56,711 bases of DNA from DASQWC01 sp035640475 (GCA_035640475.1 DASQWC010000207.1:1-56711); one strand, 5' to 3'. Positions 41,003 through 49,896 are shown, numbered from the stretch's first letter. Translations and numbers: made by a program. The notes: generated by a model from the sequence alone, not told the origin.

Positions 41003-42025
41003 CTAGGCCGCTTCTTCCATCTTCTTCGTGTACTTCCCGAAGCGTGCTGCGCCGTTGCAGCGCGCCCGGTGCAGCAGTTCCTGCTGTCCGGCTTCGACGT
41101 TCACGTCCTGCCCGCTCCATGCTTTGAGCGCCGGCGCTTGCAGTGCACGTCCGTAGGAGAACGAAAGCTCCCACGGGTGGGGGCCCATCTTGTTCATCTC
41201 ATTGAGGTGCACCGTCGCCGGGACGTCGTCCTGACCGCCGGAGAGGAACACGATCCCCGGCACGGCCGTGGGAACGCTGTTTCGGAAACAACGAATCGTC
41301 TCGCGTGCGACATCTTCGGGGGAAGCCTGCGTCGCGCAGTCCTGTCCGGAAAGCACCATGTTCGTCTTGAGGAGCAGCCCTTCGAGGACGACGCTGTGCG
41401 CGTAGAGCTGATCGAACAGTGCGATGAGCGTCGCTTCGCTGACGTCGTAGCAGCGCCCGATCGCATGATCGCCGGTCATCATCACCTCGGGCTCGACGAT
41501 CGGCACCATTCCGGCCTCCTGCGTCAGCGCTGCGAATCGCGCTAGTGCGTGCGCGTTCGCATCGATCCCGAACCGAGTCGGAATGCCGTCACCGATGTTG
41601 ATGACGGCCCGCCACTTGGTGAACTGGGCGCCGAGCTTCACGTACTCCGCCAGGCGGTCACGAAGTCCGTCGAGACCTTCGGTGACCTCTTCGCCCGGGA
41701 AGGCGGCCAGCTTCTTCGACCCGGTATCGACCTTGATGCCGGGAATCATGCCGCCCTGCTCGAGCACTTTGGAGAAAGGAGTTCCGTCCGGCAGGCCCTG
41801 ACGGATCGTCTCGTCGTAGAGGATCACGCCCGAGATGAACTCGCCGAGGCCCTTTGTTGTGAAGAGCATGTCGCGATACGCACGACGGTTCTCTTCCGTC
41901 GATTCCAGACCGATGGAATCGAACCGCTTCTTGATCGTTCCCGAGCTTTCGTCGGCGGCGAGAATCCCCTTGCCCGGCGCGACGAGCGCGCGTGCGATCT
42001 CTTCGAGATGTGCGTGGTGCGACAT
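41003..42025 (-). CDS. fda: Class I fructose-bisphosphate aldolase
   Basis: A 340-residue class I (Schiff-base) aldolase, the type better known from animals and plants. It is unlike the metal-dependent class II enzyme common in bacteria. Motifs are LVAPGKGILAADESSGTIKK at the N-terminus, TKWRAVINIG, VPIVEPEVMM and LLLKTNMVLSG, whose Lys forms the Schiff base. It cleaves fructose 1,6-bisphosphate to dihydroxyacetone phosphate and glyceraldehyde 3-phosphate. ATG 42025 follows AAAGGGGTTAGGA; an AATAAT -10-like element lies further upstream. Confidence 0.93.
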   Translation of the reverse strand: MSHHAHLEEIARALVAPGKGILAADESSGTIKKRFDSIGLESTEENRRAYRDMLFTTKGLGEFISGVILYDETIRQGLPDGTPFSKVLEQGGMIPGIKVDTGSKKLAAFPGEEVTEGLDGLRDRLAEYVKLGAQFTKWRAVINIGDGIPTRFGIDANAHALARFAALTQEAGMVPIVEPEVMMTGDHAIGRCYDVSEATLIALFDQLYAHSVVLEGLLLKTNMVLSGQDCATQASPEDVARETIRCFRNSVPTAVPGIVFLSGGQDDVPATVHLNEMNKMGPHPWELSFSYGRALQAPALKAWSGQDVNVEAGQQELLHRARCNGAARFGKYTKKMEEAA

Positions 42026-42095
42026 TCCTAACCCCTTTCGAGTTGCAGGATCTGCGCTTCATTATTGCGCCTTGCCTTGGGAATCTTCCTACCCA

Positions 42096-42124
42096 TTGAC
42101 CGCGTTCGGGCGCGCGCCTATGCT
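42096..42124 (+). promoter_or_regulatory. Near-consensus sigma-70-type promoter reading antisense to tatA
   Basis: TTGACC (42096-42101), a 17-bp spacer and TATGCT (42119-42124) form the best promoter in the window. Transcription would start near 42131 and run into the 3' end of tatA on the opposite strand. No credible protein frame follows; the 134 nt to tatA are GC-rich and contain the hairpin GCGCCC-ACTA-GGGCGC (42188-42203). A small RNA is possible. Confidence 0.5.
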
Positions 42125-42264
42125 GCGGATACCTGGGCGGTCTATCGGGGTGTTGTCCATCCCGGACCCCCGGACGGAGGGCCGGCGGCGCCCACTAGGG
42201 CGCGTGACGCATCGAGCCTCGTCCAGCCGGGGGCCGGCGGGGAGGAATGCTTCCCGAGGGCCGC

Positions 42265-42480
42265 TCAGGTCGCGTCCGGAGGCTTTTCTGATGTCGCCTC
42301 CGCGGGCTTGCCATTTGAGGGGGCGCCTGACGGCGCATCCTCCTCCGTGCTCCCCTTTTGGAACTCGTCGCGCGCTTCACGCAGGCTGCGCGCGAGCCGC
42401 GGGAGCCGTGCCGCGCCGAACAGCAGCACGACGACGAGCACGAGCAACAGGATCTCGGGTGCGCCGAGCCTCCCGAACAT
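42265..42480 (-). CDS. tatA: Twin-arginine translocase subunit TatA
   Basis: A 71-residue TatA/TatB-family protein. It has an N-terminal transmembrane helix (LLLVLVVVLLFGAARLP), the FG hinge and an amphipathic helix (RLARSLREARDEFQKGS), followed by a hydrophilic tail. With TatC it forms the pore that exports folded proteins. It starts at ATG 42480 behind AGGAGGAG; an upstream in-frame start would add unneeded residues. TatC is not in the window. A promoter pointing the opposite way lies downstream. Confidence 0.9.
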   Translation of the reverse strand: MFGRLGAPEILLLVLVVVLLFGAARLPRLARSLREARDEFQKGSTEEDAPSGAPSNGKPAEATSEKPPDAT

Positions 42481-42569
42481 TTGCTCCTCCTTGTTCGGCA
42501 CCACGATACCTCTCAGAAGCCCTCTGCTATTTTGGAGGCATCCGTTGGTTTTAGAAAGGGCTACGACCG

Positions 42570-43670
42570 TTGATCTCAGAAGAAGCCGTCCGCCGAGCCC
42601 TGCACACGGTTCACGACCCGGAGATCGGGAAGCCCATCGACGATCTCGGGATGCTCGGCGAGCTGTCGATCGACGGCGACACCGTCCACGTCGAGGTGCT
42701 GCTCACCGTGGCCGGGTGTCCCCTGAAGGCCGAGATCGAGAAGCGCGTGACCGAAGCGCTGTCGCCGGTTCCCGGCGTCCGGAACGTCGACGTCCGGCTC
42801 GGTGTGATGGATCCGGAGCAACGAGCCGGGCTTGCCGAGGACCTCGGCCGCGGGATCCCCTTCCGCAACCCGGCGTCGCGGACCAGCGTCATCGGCGTCT
42901 CGTCCGGCAAGGGCGGCGTCGGCAAGTCCACGGTTACGACGAACATCGCCGCCGCCATGCGCACACTGGGTCACACGGTCGGCGTGCTCGACGCGGACAT
43001 CTGGGGCTTCTCGATCCCGAGAATGTTCGGCCTGCGCGGCCAGCGTCCCGTCGCGTTCGACGGAATGATCATGCCGCTGGATCGCGAGGGCGTGAAGGTG
43101 ATCTCGATCGGCTTCTTCCTGCCGTCGGAGGAAGAGCCGGTCGTGTGGCGTGGACCGATGTTGCACAAGGCCCTCGAGCAATTTCTGTCGGACGTCTATT
43201 GGGGCGATGACCTCCAGTACCTGTTGATCGATCTCCCGCCGGGCACGGGCGACATCTCACTGTCGCTCGCGACATTCCTTCCGAACATCGGCATGCTCAC
43301 CGTGACCACGCCGCAGCCCGTCGCGCAGAAGGTGGCAGAACGGGCGGCGAACATGGCCGGCAAAGTGAAGCAGCGACTCCTCGGCGTCGTCGAGAACATG
43401 TCGGGAGTCGTGTGCGCGCACTGCGGCGAGGTCACCCCGGTCTTCGGCGAGGGCGGCGGTGAGGAGCTTGCACAGTCACTCGGCATCCCATTGCTCGGCA
43501 AGCTTCCGCTCGTACCGGAGCTCCGGGCCGCATCCGACGACGGCGATCCATTCGTTTGGTCGCACCCGGACCACCCGGTGACGCAGAGCTATCTCGAAAT
43601 CGCGAAGAAGCTGTCGGAGTTCAGGCCGCCGCGCCGGCTGCCGATCATGGACATCGGCTCCCGCAACTAA
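42570..43670 (+). CDS. mrp: Mrp/ApbC-type Fe-S cluster carrier ATPase
   Basis: A 366-residue iron-sulfur carrier. Residues ~1-85 are a DUF59/MIP18 domain (VHDPEIGKPIDDLGM, VEVLLTVAGCPLKAEIE). The deviant P-loop is SSGKGGVGKST (~111-121), and the CxxC that holds a [4Fe-4S] cluster is VCAHCGE near 281. It transfers clusters to apoproteins. TTG 42570 is the likely start, behind AGAAAGGG. The 3' end overlaps the Wzt gene by 4 nt in convergent orientation. Confidence 0.93.
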   Translation: MISEEAVRRALHTVHDPEIGKPIDDLGMLGELSIDGDTVHVEVLLTVAGCPLKAEIEKRVTEALSPVPGVRNVDVRLGVMDPEQRAGLAEDLGRGIPFRNPASRTSVIGVSSGKGGVGKSTVTTNIAAAMRTLGHTVGVLDADIWGFSIPRMFGLRGQRPVAFDGMIMPLDREGVKVISIGFFLPSEEEPVVWRGPMLHKALEQFLSDVYWGDDLQYLLIDLPPGTGDISLSLATFLPNIGMLTVTTPQPVAQKVAERAANMAGKVKQRLLGVVENMSGVVCAHCGEVTPVFGEGGGEELAQSLGIPLLGKLPLVPELRAASDDGDPFVWSHPDHPVTQSYLEIAKKLSEFRPPRRLPIMDIGSRN

Positions 43671-44905
43671 CTTCCCTGGGTCCAGCTCGACGGCGCGTCG
43701 AGCACCGCCGTATCGCCGAGCGTTCCGATGATGCGCAGCGGGTATGCGCGCCAATGGAAATCGAGCGTCTTCTCCCACCTGTCGGTGTACAGACCGACAT
43801 CGAAGGAGTAGTCGCCGCCGAGCAAATCGAGTCGTTCGATCCGCAGCCGCGCCGAACGGCCGTTGGACCCCGCGGCCGGCATCATCTCGATTCCGGAATC
43901 GAAGCAGCGCAATCCGTCGTTACGGACGAGCCGCACGCCGAGCTGGACGGCGGCGAGCTCGTCGGGCGTATCCACCTTCATTTCGACGACAACGCCGTCG
44001 CCGCTTCTGATCTGATGTACCGGCGCCCCGGTCACGTCGGTCACGCGGACCGATGTGATCTGCGCCTCCTGTGTGCCGAACCTGTTCTCGTGCACACGGA
44101 GCGGAGTGCCGTCCTCGGTAAATGCGTCCGGCGTGTCGTGCGGCGTCGCCTTGACACCTTGTTCGGCCATGGCCATCTCGTAGCGCTGGGTGATCTCTTG
44201 GGATTTCCCGCTTGCAACGATCCGGCCGGCGCGCAGCCAAACGACCTCGTCGCACAGCCGCGACAGCATGCTCGGGGAGTGTGACACGAGCACCATCGTC
44301 GTTCCGGCGCGCGCGAACTGCTCGAGCCGTTCGTTGCACCGGCGCTGGAACGCGAGGTCGCCGACCGCAAGGAACTCGTCGATGAGCAAGATGTCCGGAT
44401 CGATGCTCGTCGCGATCGCGAAAGCCAGCCGTCCGATCATTCCGCTCGAGTACGTTCGCAACGGGTCGTCGATGAAGCCCTCGATCTCGGCGAAGCCGAA
44501 GATGTCGTCGATCCGTTGACGCACTTGGCGCTTCGTCAACCCCGCGATGATGCCGGCGAGGGCCGTGTTCTCGCGGCCCGTAAGCTCCGGGTGGAAGTTC
44601 GCGCCGAGCTCGAAGATCGCCCCGATCCGACCTCGGGTTGTGATCGATCCCTCGTCCGGTTTCCCGACGCCTCCGATGAGCCGGAGCAGCGTCGACTTGC
44701 CCGCACCGTTCGGGCCGACGACGCCGAGCACGGTACTCCTCGGCACTTCCAGAGACACGTTCCGCAGCGCCCAAAACTCGTCGGGCTTGCGACGCCGGTC
44801 GAGCTCATGCCGAGTGATGGTAAGGAGGGTCCGCGACGCTCGAGCGACGTGGTGATAGAAGCGCTTTCCGACCCCGTCCAGCGCGATCGCCGGGGGATCG
44901 CTCAT
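43667..44905 (-). CDS. Polysaccharide ABC exporter ATPase (Wzt-like, with C-terminal binding domain)
   Basis: A 412-residue ATP-binding subunit of a polysaccharide exporter. Walker A VVGPNGAGKSTLLRL, signature TYSSGMIGRLAFAIA and Walker B ILLIDEFLAVGD are in the N-terminal half. Residues ~265-412 form a beta-rich Wzt C-terminal domain (VTDVTGAPVHQIRSGDGVVV), which in O9a-type systems recognises the capped glycan end. It acts with the Wzm-like permease encoded upstream, overlapping by 4 nt, to export undecaprenyl-linked glycan. Confidence 0.92.
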   Translation of the reverse strand: MSDPPAIALDGVGKRFYHHVARASRTLLTITRHELDRRRKPDEFWALRNVSLEVPRSTVLGVVGPNGAGKSTLLRLIGGVGKPDEGSITTRGRIGAIFELGANFHPELTGRENTALAGIIAGLTKRQVRQRIDDIFGFAEIEGFIDDPLRTYSSGMIGRLAFAIATSIDPDILLIDEFLAVGDLAFQRRCNERLEQFARAGTTMVLVSHSPSMLSRLCDEVVWLRAGRIVASGKSQEITQRYEMAMAEQGVKATPHDTPDAFTEDGTPLRVHENRFGTQEAQITSVRVTDVTGAPVHQIRSGDGVVVEMKVDTPDELAAVQLGVRLVRNDGLRCFDSGIEMMPAAGSNGRSARLRIERLDLLGGDYSFDVGLYTDRWEKTLDFHWRAYPLRIIGTLGDTAVLDAPSSWTQGS

Positions 44906-45684
44906 ATCTCGTCCGGGAAGCGCGCAGCAGCGGATTCGAAGATGCGGGCGCCCAGCATCGCCAGGCCCGCTGCGATACCGCCGATGACGAGGAGCGTGCC
45001 GGGGTTCGGCCAGCGGCCGTGCAGGAGCGCGTCGCGCTGGGCCGTGATCAGATGGGCAACCGGATTGATGTCGTACAAGAAGCTGAATCTCGAGCCGCGA
45101 AGCCTTCCCTCGTCGTAGATGATCGGGGTCGCGTAAAAGAGCAGCCGGAGCACGACGTTCAGCGCCTCCGACGTGTCACGCAGACGAACGTGTGCGGCTG
45201 CGAGCACGAACCCGGGACCGAGACAGAGCAGGAACTGGACGGCAAGGATTACCGGAAGGCTCAGAGCCGAAGCCGGAAGTCCCCCACTCGTCACCGCGAC
45301 GGCACCGAAGATCACCGGAGCGGCCAGGACGTAGTGGACGAGATGCGAGGCGATTGCGACCGGCGGCAACAGCACCACGGGGAAACCCGGCTGACGGACG
45401 AGGTCGCGGCCGCCCACCACGCACGTCGTTGCCGACGTCAGACCACCTTGGAACCACTGCCAGCTCGTCAAGCCGATGAAGACGAACACCGCGTAGTTTT
45501 CGATGCCGAGCGGGATCACTCGGACGAACACGATGGTCAAAATGACGATCGTGCTGATCGGCGCGAGCTGCGACCACAGCAGGCCCAAAACGCTGCGCCG
45601 ATACCTGAGCCGTACGCTCCGCACTATGAGCTCCCAGACAAGGTCGCGGCTTCGTTCGCCGGTTGCCTTGACGATGACGCTCAC
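44902..45684 (-). CDS. Polysaccharide ABC exporter permease (Wzm-like)
   Basis: A 260-residue ABC-2 type permease with about six helices. LVWELIVRSVRLRYRRSVLG precedes the first helix as in TagG/Wzm proteins, and the conserved INPVAHLITAQRDALLHG lies before the last two helices. The start is GTG 45684, which overlaps the stop of the glycosyltransferase gene by 4 nt (GTGA) and matches the coupling seen along this operon; a longer frame exists but runs into that gene. It forms the channel for glycan export. Confidence 0.88.
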   Translation of the reverse strand: MSVIVKATGERSRDLVWELIVRSVRLRYRRSVLGLLWSQLAPISTIVILTIVFVRVIPLGIENYAVFVFIGLTSWQWFQGGLTSATTCVVGGRDLVRQPGFPVVLLPPVAIASHLVHYVLAAPVIFGAVAVTSGGLPASALSLPVILAVQFLLCLGPGFVLAAAHVRLRDTSEALNVVLRLLFYATPIIYDEGRLRGSRFSFLYDINPVAHLITAQRDALLHGRWPNPGTLLVIGGIAAGLAMLGARIFESAAARFPDEI

Positions 45685-46631
45685 GACAGCCCTCGTCGCC
45701 GTGCTCGCCAGCGCGACCAGAAGTACGCGAAGGGGCCCCACGCGTTGCCGGCAATGCAGATGAGCAGGAGCGGCACGCCGATCAACCGGCTCCCCTCAGG
45801 CTGCCGAACCGTTCGGCGGTACTTCCACATGAGCCACCGCAGCTGATTCTTCACGGCGCGGCGTCGCTGGGACCGTCCGCCGACGGCATACTTCATCGAC
45901 AAGGCCCCCACCGAGGCGCTGTAACCGAACAGCTGGCGAGCGAGAGCCCAGAGCGTGTCCCGATGGCTGTGCTGGACGACCGCTCTCGGTGTGTAAACGG
46001 CGACCTCGCCTTCTTGGAGAACCCGGACGAACATGTCGATGTCGCCGCCGCCGCCGACGGCTGTGCCCATGTCGAGGGCCGGATCGAACCCGCCGATTCG
46101 ATCGAACAACTCCCGCCTGAACGCCATGTTGCAGCCGGTTCCGAGCTGAGCGGCGCCTCCCGGCACCACGAGAGACCCCTTGTCACGGACGAACCGACGA
46201 GTTCGTTTCCCGCGATCGAACCCCGAAACGTTCTCGAACCATCGATGCGATCGTTTCTCGAGCGCCGTCGGCACAACCCGGCCCGTCACACAAACCACCT
46301 TCTTGTTCCGGAACGCCTTGCGCACGTGCGTCAGCCATTCCGGGTCCGCGATGCAGTCGTCGTCGATGAACGCGACGATGTCGCCGCGGGCTTCGACGAT
46401 GCCGCGGTTCCTCGCATGGTCGAGGCCGCGCCGCTGCTCGTGGACGACGCGGAATCCGTTCTTTGCGAGCACTTCGGTGTCGATGCTCTGCGCATTGGAG
46501 TTGTTGTTGACGACGAGCGTCTCGAACCGCGGATCGTCGAGGTTGCGCAGCGAGTCGAGGCACTGGGTCAGCGCGAGCGGCCGACCACGAGTGCATACAA
46601 CTACGGTGATGAATGGAATATCGGACGGCAA
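45681..46631 (-). CDS. Family 2 glycosyltransferase
   Basis: A 316-residue GT-A-fold transferase. ITVVVCTRGRPLALTQCLDS binds the nucleotide sugar, VVNNNSNAQS follows, and the metal-binding DDD is in GDIVAFIDDDCIADPEW. GGGGDIDMFVRVL is the acceptor-side motif. The C-terminus has one or two hydrophobic segments (GVPLLLICIAGNAWG) and a basic tail, suggesting membrane attachment. TTG 46631 is chosen: GGGAGAGG lies 4 nt upstream and the family N-terminus follows; the longer frame is antisense shadow of the LLM gene. Confidence 0.87.
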   Translation of the reverse strand: MPSDIPFITVVVCTRGRPLALTQCLDSLRNLDDPRFETLVVNNNSNAQSIDTEVLAKNGFRVVHEQRRGLDHARNRGIVEARGDIVAFIDDDCIADPEWLTHVRKAFRNKKVVCVTGRVVPTALEKRSHRWFENVSGFDRGKRTRRFVRDKGSLVVPGGAAQLGTGCNMAFRRELFDRIGGFDPALDMGTAVGGGGDIDMFVRVLQEGEVAVYTPRAVVQHSHRDTLWALARQLFGYSASVGALSMKYAVGGRSQRRRAVKNQLRWLMWKYRRTVRQPEGSRLIGVPLLLICIAGNAWGPFAYFWSRWRARRRGLS

Positions 46632-46708
46632 ACGACCTCTCCCCGCACTGCCCCCTTCCAATCGAAAGTATCCCGGGGACGAGCGAACCTGTCCACGACC
46701 GAATTGGG

Positions 46709-47560
46709 CTATCGGCCGAGATTGGGCAAAACGTCCTGCGCGAACCGCGAGAGATCGTCTGGGTCGTCCAGACCGAACGGCACGGTCGAGAAGCACATCA
46801 CCGCGTGCTCGACGCCCTCGTCGCCGAACGCCGCCAGGCGGTCGGTCATCTCTTGGGATGATCCCTGCGCGTACTGCCCGATCGACCGGCGCACGGTAGC
46901 GCCGCCGAGCAGCGCCGCCCGCTCGAGATAGGCGTCGACCTCCTGGAACCAGGCGGCGTTCCAGCCGTCGGCGACGCGGGCGATGAGCGCCATTGCGCGA
47001 TCGCCTTTTCCGCCCACCCAGATCGTCGGTCGCGGGTTCTGTGCGGGCACCGGACGGCACAGCGCGCCGTCCAGACGGTAGTGCTTGCCCGCGTAGTCGA
47101 CCGGATTGCCCTCGAACAGCGCTTTCAGGATCTCGACCGACTCGCCGAGGCGCTCCAGCCGCACACCCGGCCGTGGGAACGAGATGCCGGACTGCTCGAA
47201 CTCGGGCTCGTACCAACCGGCCCCGATGCCGAGCTCGAGCCGGCCGCCGGAGGCGACGTCGACGGTCGCTGCCTCCTTCGCGAGCTGGAACGGGTGACGA
47301 AACTCGTTGCAGAGGACCATCGTGCCGAGGCGCAGTGCTCGCGTCTCCGACGCGAGCACTGCAAGCGTGGCCAGCGGCTCCAGCGAGCCGATCGGCTCGC
47401 TGGAGCCCCCGTACTTGGCGAGGTCGAAGACGAGGTGGTCGGAGACCCAGACCGAGTCGAAGCCGAGCCGCTCGCACTCCTTGGCGATCTCGACGACGCG
47501 CTTGACGGACGGGTCGCTACCGGGCGCGCCATAGTGTGGGAGCGCAACACCGATCTTCAC
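46709..47560 (-). CDS. LLM-class F420-dependent oxidoreductase
   Basis: A 283-residue luciferase-like monooxygenase-fold oxidoreductase of the actinobacterial F420 group. Motifs are MKIGVALPHYGAPGS, FDSVWVSDHLVF, LRLGTMVLCNEFRHP, ELGIGAGWYEPEFEQSGI and the PTIWVGGKGDRAMALIARVA strand. It uses deazaflavin F420, or possibly FMN; the substrate is unknown. The GTG start at 47560 lies 6 nt after TACTCA on the minus strand, which overlaps the start of the divergent Fpg gene. Confidence 0.87.
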   Translation of the reverse strand: MKIGVALPHYGAPGSDPSVKRVVEIAKECERLGFDSVWVSDHLVFDLAKYGGSSEPIGSLEPLATLAVLASETRALRLGTMVLCNEFRHPFQLAKEAATVDVASGGRLELGIGAGWYEPEFEQSGISFPRPGVRLERLGESVEILKALFEGNPVDYAGKHYRLDGALCRPVPAQNPRPTIWVGGKGDRAMALIARVADGWNAAWFQEVDAYLERAALLGGATVRRSIGQYAQGSSQEMTDRLAAFGDEGVEHAVMCFSTVPFGLDDPDDLSRFAQDVLPNLGR

Positions 47561-47571
47561 GAGGCGTGAGT

Positions 47572-48402
47572 ATGCCAGAGCTCCCCGAAGTCGAAGGGTT
47601 CCGCGCAGTCGCCGAGCAGACGCTTCTCGGACGCAAGGTCATCCGCGCCCGTTTCTTCGACGACTGGATGCTGAAGGAATCGTCGCCGTCGACGGCGGCT
47701 CGGCGCATGAAAGGACGGCGCATCTCCGCCGTCGATCGCAAGGGCAAGATGCTCGCGATCTTCACCGACCCGGTTCCCGGTCGCCCGGACACGCCGGTGC
47801 TCGCGCTGCATTTCGGCATGACGGGACGGCCGATCGTCGCCCGTATCGGCGATCCCATTCACCACTGGGACCGCCTGCTGCTCGACCTCGACTCGGGAGC
47901 CGAGTTCCGCTACCGCAACAGTCGACGCCTCGGGTTCATCCGTGTCGTGACGCGCAATGAGATGGCGGATCTTGCGTGGCGTCTCGGCCCGGATCCGCTC
48001 GAAGCGCCCGCGAGCTACCTCGTCGAAGCGCTCGAAGGCCGCGAGGCACCGATCAAAGCGTTGCTCCTCGATCAGTCGTTTCTGGCCGGCATCGGCAACA
48101 TCTATGCCGACGAAGCACTGCACGCCGCCGGAATCCGTCCGTCCAGGCCGGGGAGCGACCTCGACCCCGAGGAGATCCGTGCGCTCCATCGTGCACTGCA
48201 GCGCATCCTGAAACGCGCCGTCAGCGCGCACCGTGGTGGGCGCGACTCGATGTTTCCGCTGCTGAACGTGCGGCGTCATGCATCGAAGCAGCTCGGCGCG
48301 TCGGGATCACCGAAGGTCGGATGCCCGCGCTGCGACCGGCCGCTCAGGCACGCGAAGATCGGCGGACGGACGTCCTTTTATTGCGCGAAGTGTCAGTCGT
48401 GA
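47572..48402 (+). CDS. fpg: Formamidopyrimidine-DNA glycosylase
   Basis: A 276-residue bifunctional DNA repair glycosylase and AP lyase of the Fpg/Nei family. The N-terminal PELPEVE gives catalytic Pro2 and Glu3, with Lys in DRKGKMLAIF. The helix-two-turn-helix contains GIGNIYADEALHAAGI, and a C-terminal four-Cys zinc finger (VGCPRCDRP...FYCAKC) is intact. It removes oxidised purines such as 8-oxoguanine and the ring-opened formamidopyrimidines. ATG 47572 is only 11 nt from the divergent LLM start. Confidence 0.94.
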   Translation: MPELPEVEGFRAVAEQTLLGRKVIRARFFDDWMLKESSPSTAARRMKGRRISAVDRKGKMLAIFTDPVPGRPDTPVLALHFGMTGRPIVARIGDPIHHWDRLLLDLDSGAEFRYRNSRRLGFIRVVTRNEMADLAWRLGPDPLEAPASYLVEALEGREAPIKALLLDQSFLAGIGNIYADEALHAAGIRPSRPGSDLDPEEIRALHRALQRILKRAVSAHRGGRDSMFPLLNVRRHASKQLGASGSPKVGCPRCDRPLRHAKIGGRTSFYCAKCQS

Positions 48403-48446
48403 GTGTGGCCGTGCCCTGAGCCCTCACGGGGCTCGTCTTTGTCGCG

Positions 48447-48602
48447 TCAGCAGCCGGGCTCGCCGTGGTTACCGCAGCAGTTCTGACGCTTGCGCATCTT
48501 GATCGCGTTGTTGCGCATCGCCGTCATACACCGCTCGACGAACGGCATGTCCGAACGCCAGAAGTTGCGCATCGACTCCCGGAACGACGGACCTCTGCTC
48601 AT
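48447..48602 (-). CDS. Small Cys-rich protein coupled to the FrhB-like gene
   Basis: A 51-residue protein starting at ATG 48602, which overlaps the stop of the FrhB-like gene by 4 nt (ATGA). It is basic and helical in the middle (FRESMRNFWRSDMPFVERCM) and ends in KRQNCCGNHGEPGC, three cysteines with a His in a compact motif that could bind a metal or Fe-S cluster. No family is recognised. Translational coupling and the unusual conserved-looking tail argue that it is real and functionally linked to the FrhB-like protein. Confidence 0.7.
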   Translation of the reverse strand: MSRGPSFRESMRNFWRSDMPFVERCMTAMRNNAIKMRKRQNCCGNHGEPGC

Positions 48603-49849
48603 TTCGCTCCCCGCGGTGACGGACCGGCGATCGACACTTGTGAGAGCGCCGATATGTTCCGCGAGCCGCCCGGCTTGAAGGCGGCCTCCGGCGTGCCGCG
48701 CTTGTGCAGAGCCTCGGCTTCCTCCGCGTTCCACGGCTCGACCTTGCCCTGCTCGAGCCACAGCTCGATGTTGCGCGTCCGCCGGCGCTGGCGCTTGGCG
48801 AGCCGCCCCATGAGGTCGTATGCGCCCTGCTCCTCGGCGGCCGGACGCACCTCGACCTTGCCGGCGTCCACGAGCTCCTTCCACCACTGGGCGCCGCGCT
48901 CGGTGCGGACGACGACCATGCACCAGCCCTCCATCCCCAGGCCGCCCAGGGCGATGTCGGCGTGCTCGGCCGAGAAATCCGGACAGAACGGGCAGCCCCA
49001 GTCGCGCGCAAGCGGTCGGCAGTCCTTCAAAGGAATATCGACGTCGTGGCCGTCGTCCATGGTCACGATGACCTTGCCCTTGATGTTGATCTTGTCGACC
49101 TTCGTCATGTCGATGCCGTACTCACCTTGCAGCTTCTGCTCGAGGAACGGCTTCGGCAGGAACGTCTCCGAACACATCAAGCCGACCGTGAGCGCAATCC
49201 GGTTCGACCATTTCCGAACCCCCGCGTAGGTCATCTTCGGAGCGGCCGTGATCTCGCACGACACGCCGACGAGGGCGATCTTGCGCAACTTCTGCTCGAA
49301 GGCTTCCTTCATCGCGAGCGGCGTCGGCGCGTACGTGTAGCGCGACTTCGCCGTCGCGAGTGCATCCTCGGCCGTCTTGATGAGCTTCGGCTCGGTCATC
49401 TGCGTCTTGCCGTCGTAGCCGGACACGACGGCACCGTCGAGGGCACCGGTCTCGAGGCCGTGCAAGATGAGCGCGGTCGCGATTCCGCCGTCCTGTGCGG
49501 CGGCCACGACGGAATCCTGCGCCGCCCGGGCGACGACGACCTCGCGTGCGACGCCGAAGATCTCGTCGGGGTTGCGAGTGCGTCCGAACAGCTGCTCCTC
49601 CAGCTGCGGCCAGTTCCAGCGCCAGATCCCGGCATCGTGGTCGAGCCTCGGACAGGCCTGCGCGCACAGCGTGCAGCCCTTGATGCCGTGCGAGCAGTCG
49701 TCGGGCCGTTCCGGGTCGGTCTGGAACGGCTTTTCCATATCGAAGTCGTAATCGAGAACGTGGTGCGGACACACGAGAACACACGCAGCACAGCTGCAAC
49801 ACACGTCAGTTGCAACAATCTGCTCGAACAGCTCTTTCCACTGACTCAT
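48599..49849 (-). CDS. Coenzyme F420 hydrogenase/dehydrogenase beta-subunit-like protein (FrhB/FdhB)
   Basis: A 416-residue iron-sulfur flavoprotein of the FrhB/FdhB family. The N-terminus has two ferredoxin-like cysteine sets (CCSCAACVLVCPHHVL and CSHGIKGCTLCAQACP). The middle region RAAQDSVVAAAQDGGIATAL and GVSCEITAAPKM are family motifs, and CPFCPDFSAEHADIALGG gives a further cluster site. Such subunits pass electrons between F420 or FAD and Fe-S partners. No hydrogenase subunits lie nearby, so it may serve another reductase. The start is ATG 49849 (MSQWKELFEQIVATD); an upstream frame adds non-family sequence. Confidence 0.88.
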   Translation of the reverse strand: MSQWKELFEQIVATDVCCSCAACVLVCPHHVLDYDFDMEKPFQTDPERPDDCSHGIKGCTLCAQACPRLDHDAGIWRWNWPQLEEQLFGRTRNPDEIFGVAREVVVARAAQDSVVAAAQDGGIATALILHGLETGALDGAVVSGYDGKTQMTEPKLIKTAEDALATAKSRYTYAPTPLAMKEAFEQKLRKIALVGVSCEITAAPKMTYAGVRKWSNRIALTVGLMCSETFLPKPFLEQKLQGEYGIDMTKVDKINIKGKVIVTMDDGHDVDIPLKDCRPLARDWGCPFCPDFSAEHADIALGGLGMEGWCMVVVRTERGAQWWKELVDAGKVEVRPAAEEQGAYDLMGRLAKRQRRRTRNIELWLEQGKVEPWNAEEAEALHKRGTPEAAFKPGGSRNISALSQVSIAGPSPRGAK

Positions 49850-49896
49850 TCGGGTTCTCACTTTAAACGCGCGCGGACCGCAGCCGTAAGAACGAA

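Noticed and set aside
42131..42264. SRP RNA, 6S RNA or RNase P RNA behind the strong promoter
   Set aside because: The conserved blocks of these RNAs (for example GGAAGGNAGCA of SRP RNA) are absent and the length does not fit RNase P.
42065..43210. Long plus-strand frame of 381 codons across tatA and mrp
   Set aside because: It is a shifted reading of the mrp gene and antisense of tatA, with Arg-rich composition and no domain.
46632..47477. Extending the family 2 glycosyltransferase upstream
   Set aside because: The extra residues are an out-of-frame reading of the LLM oxidoreductase gene; TTG 46631 has a ribosome-binding site.
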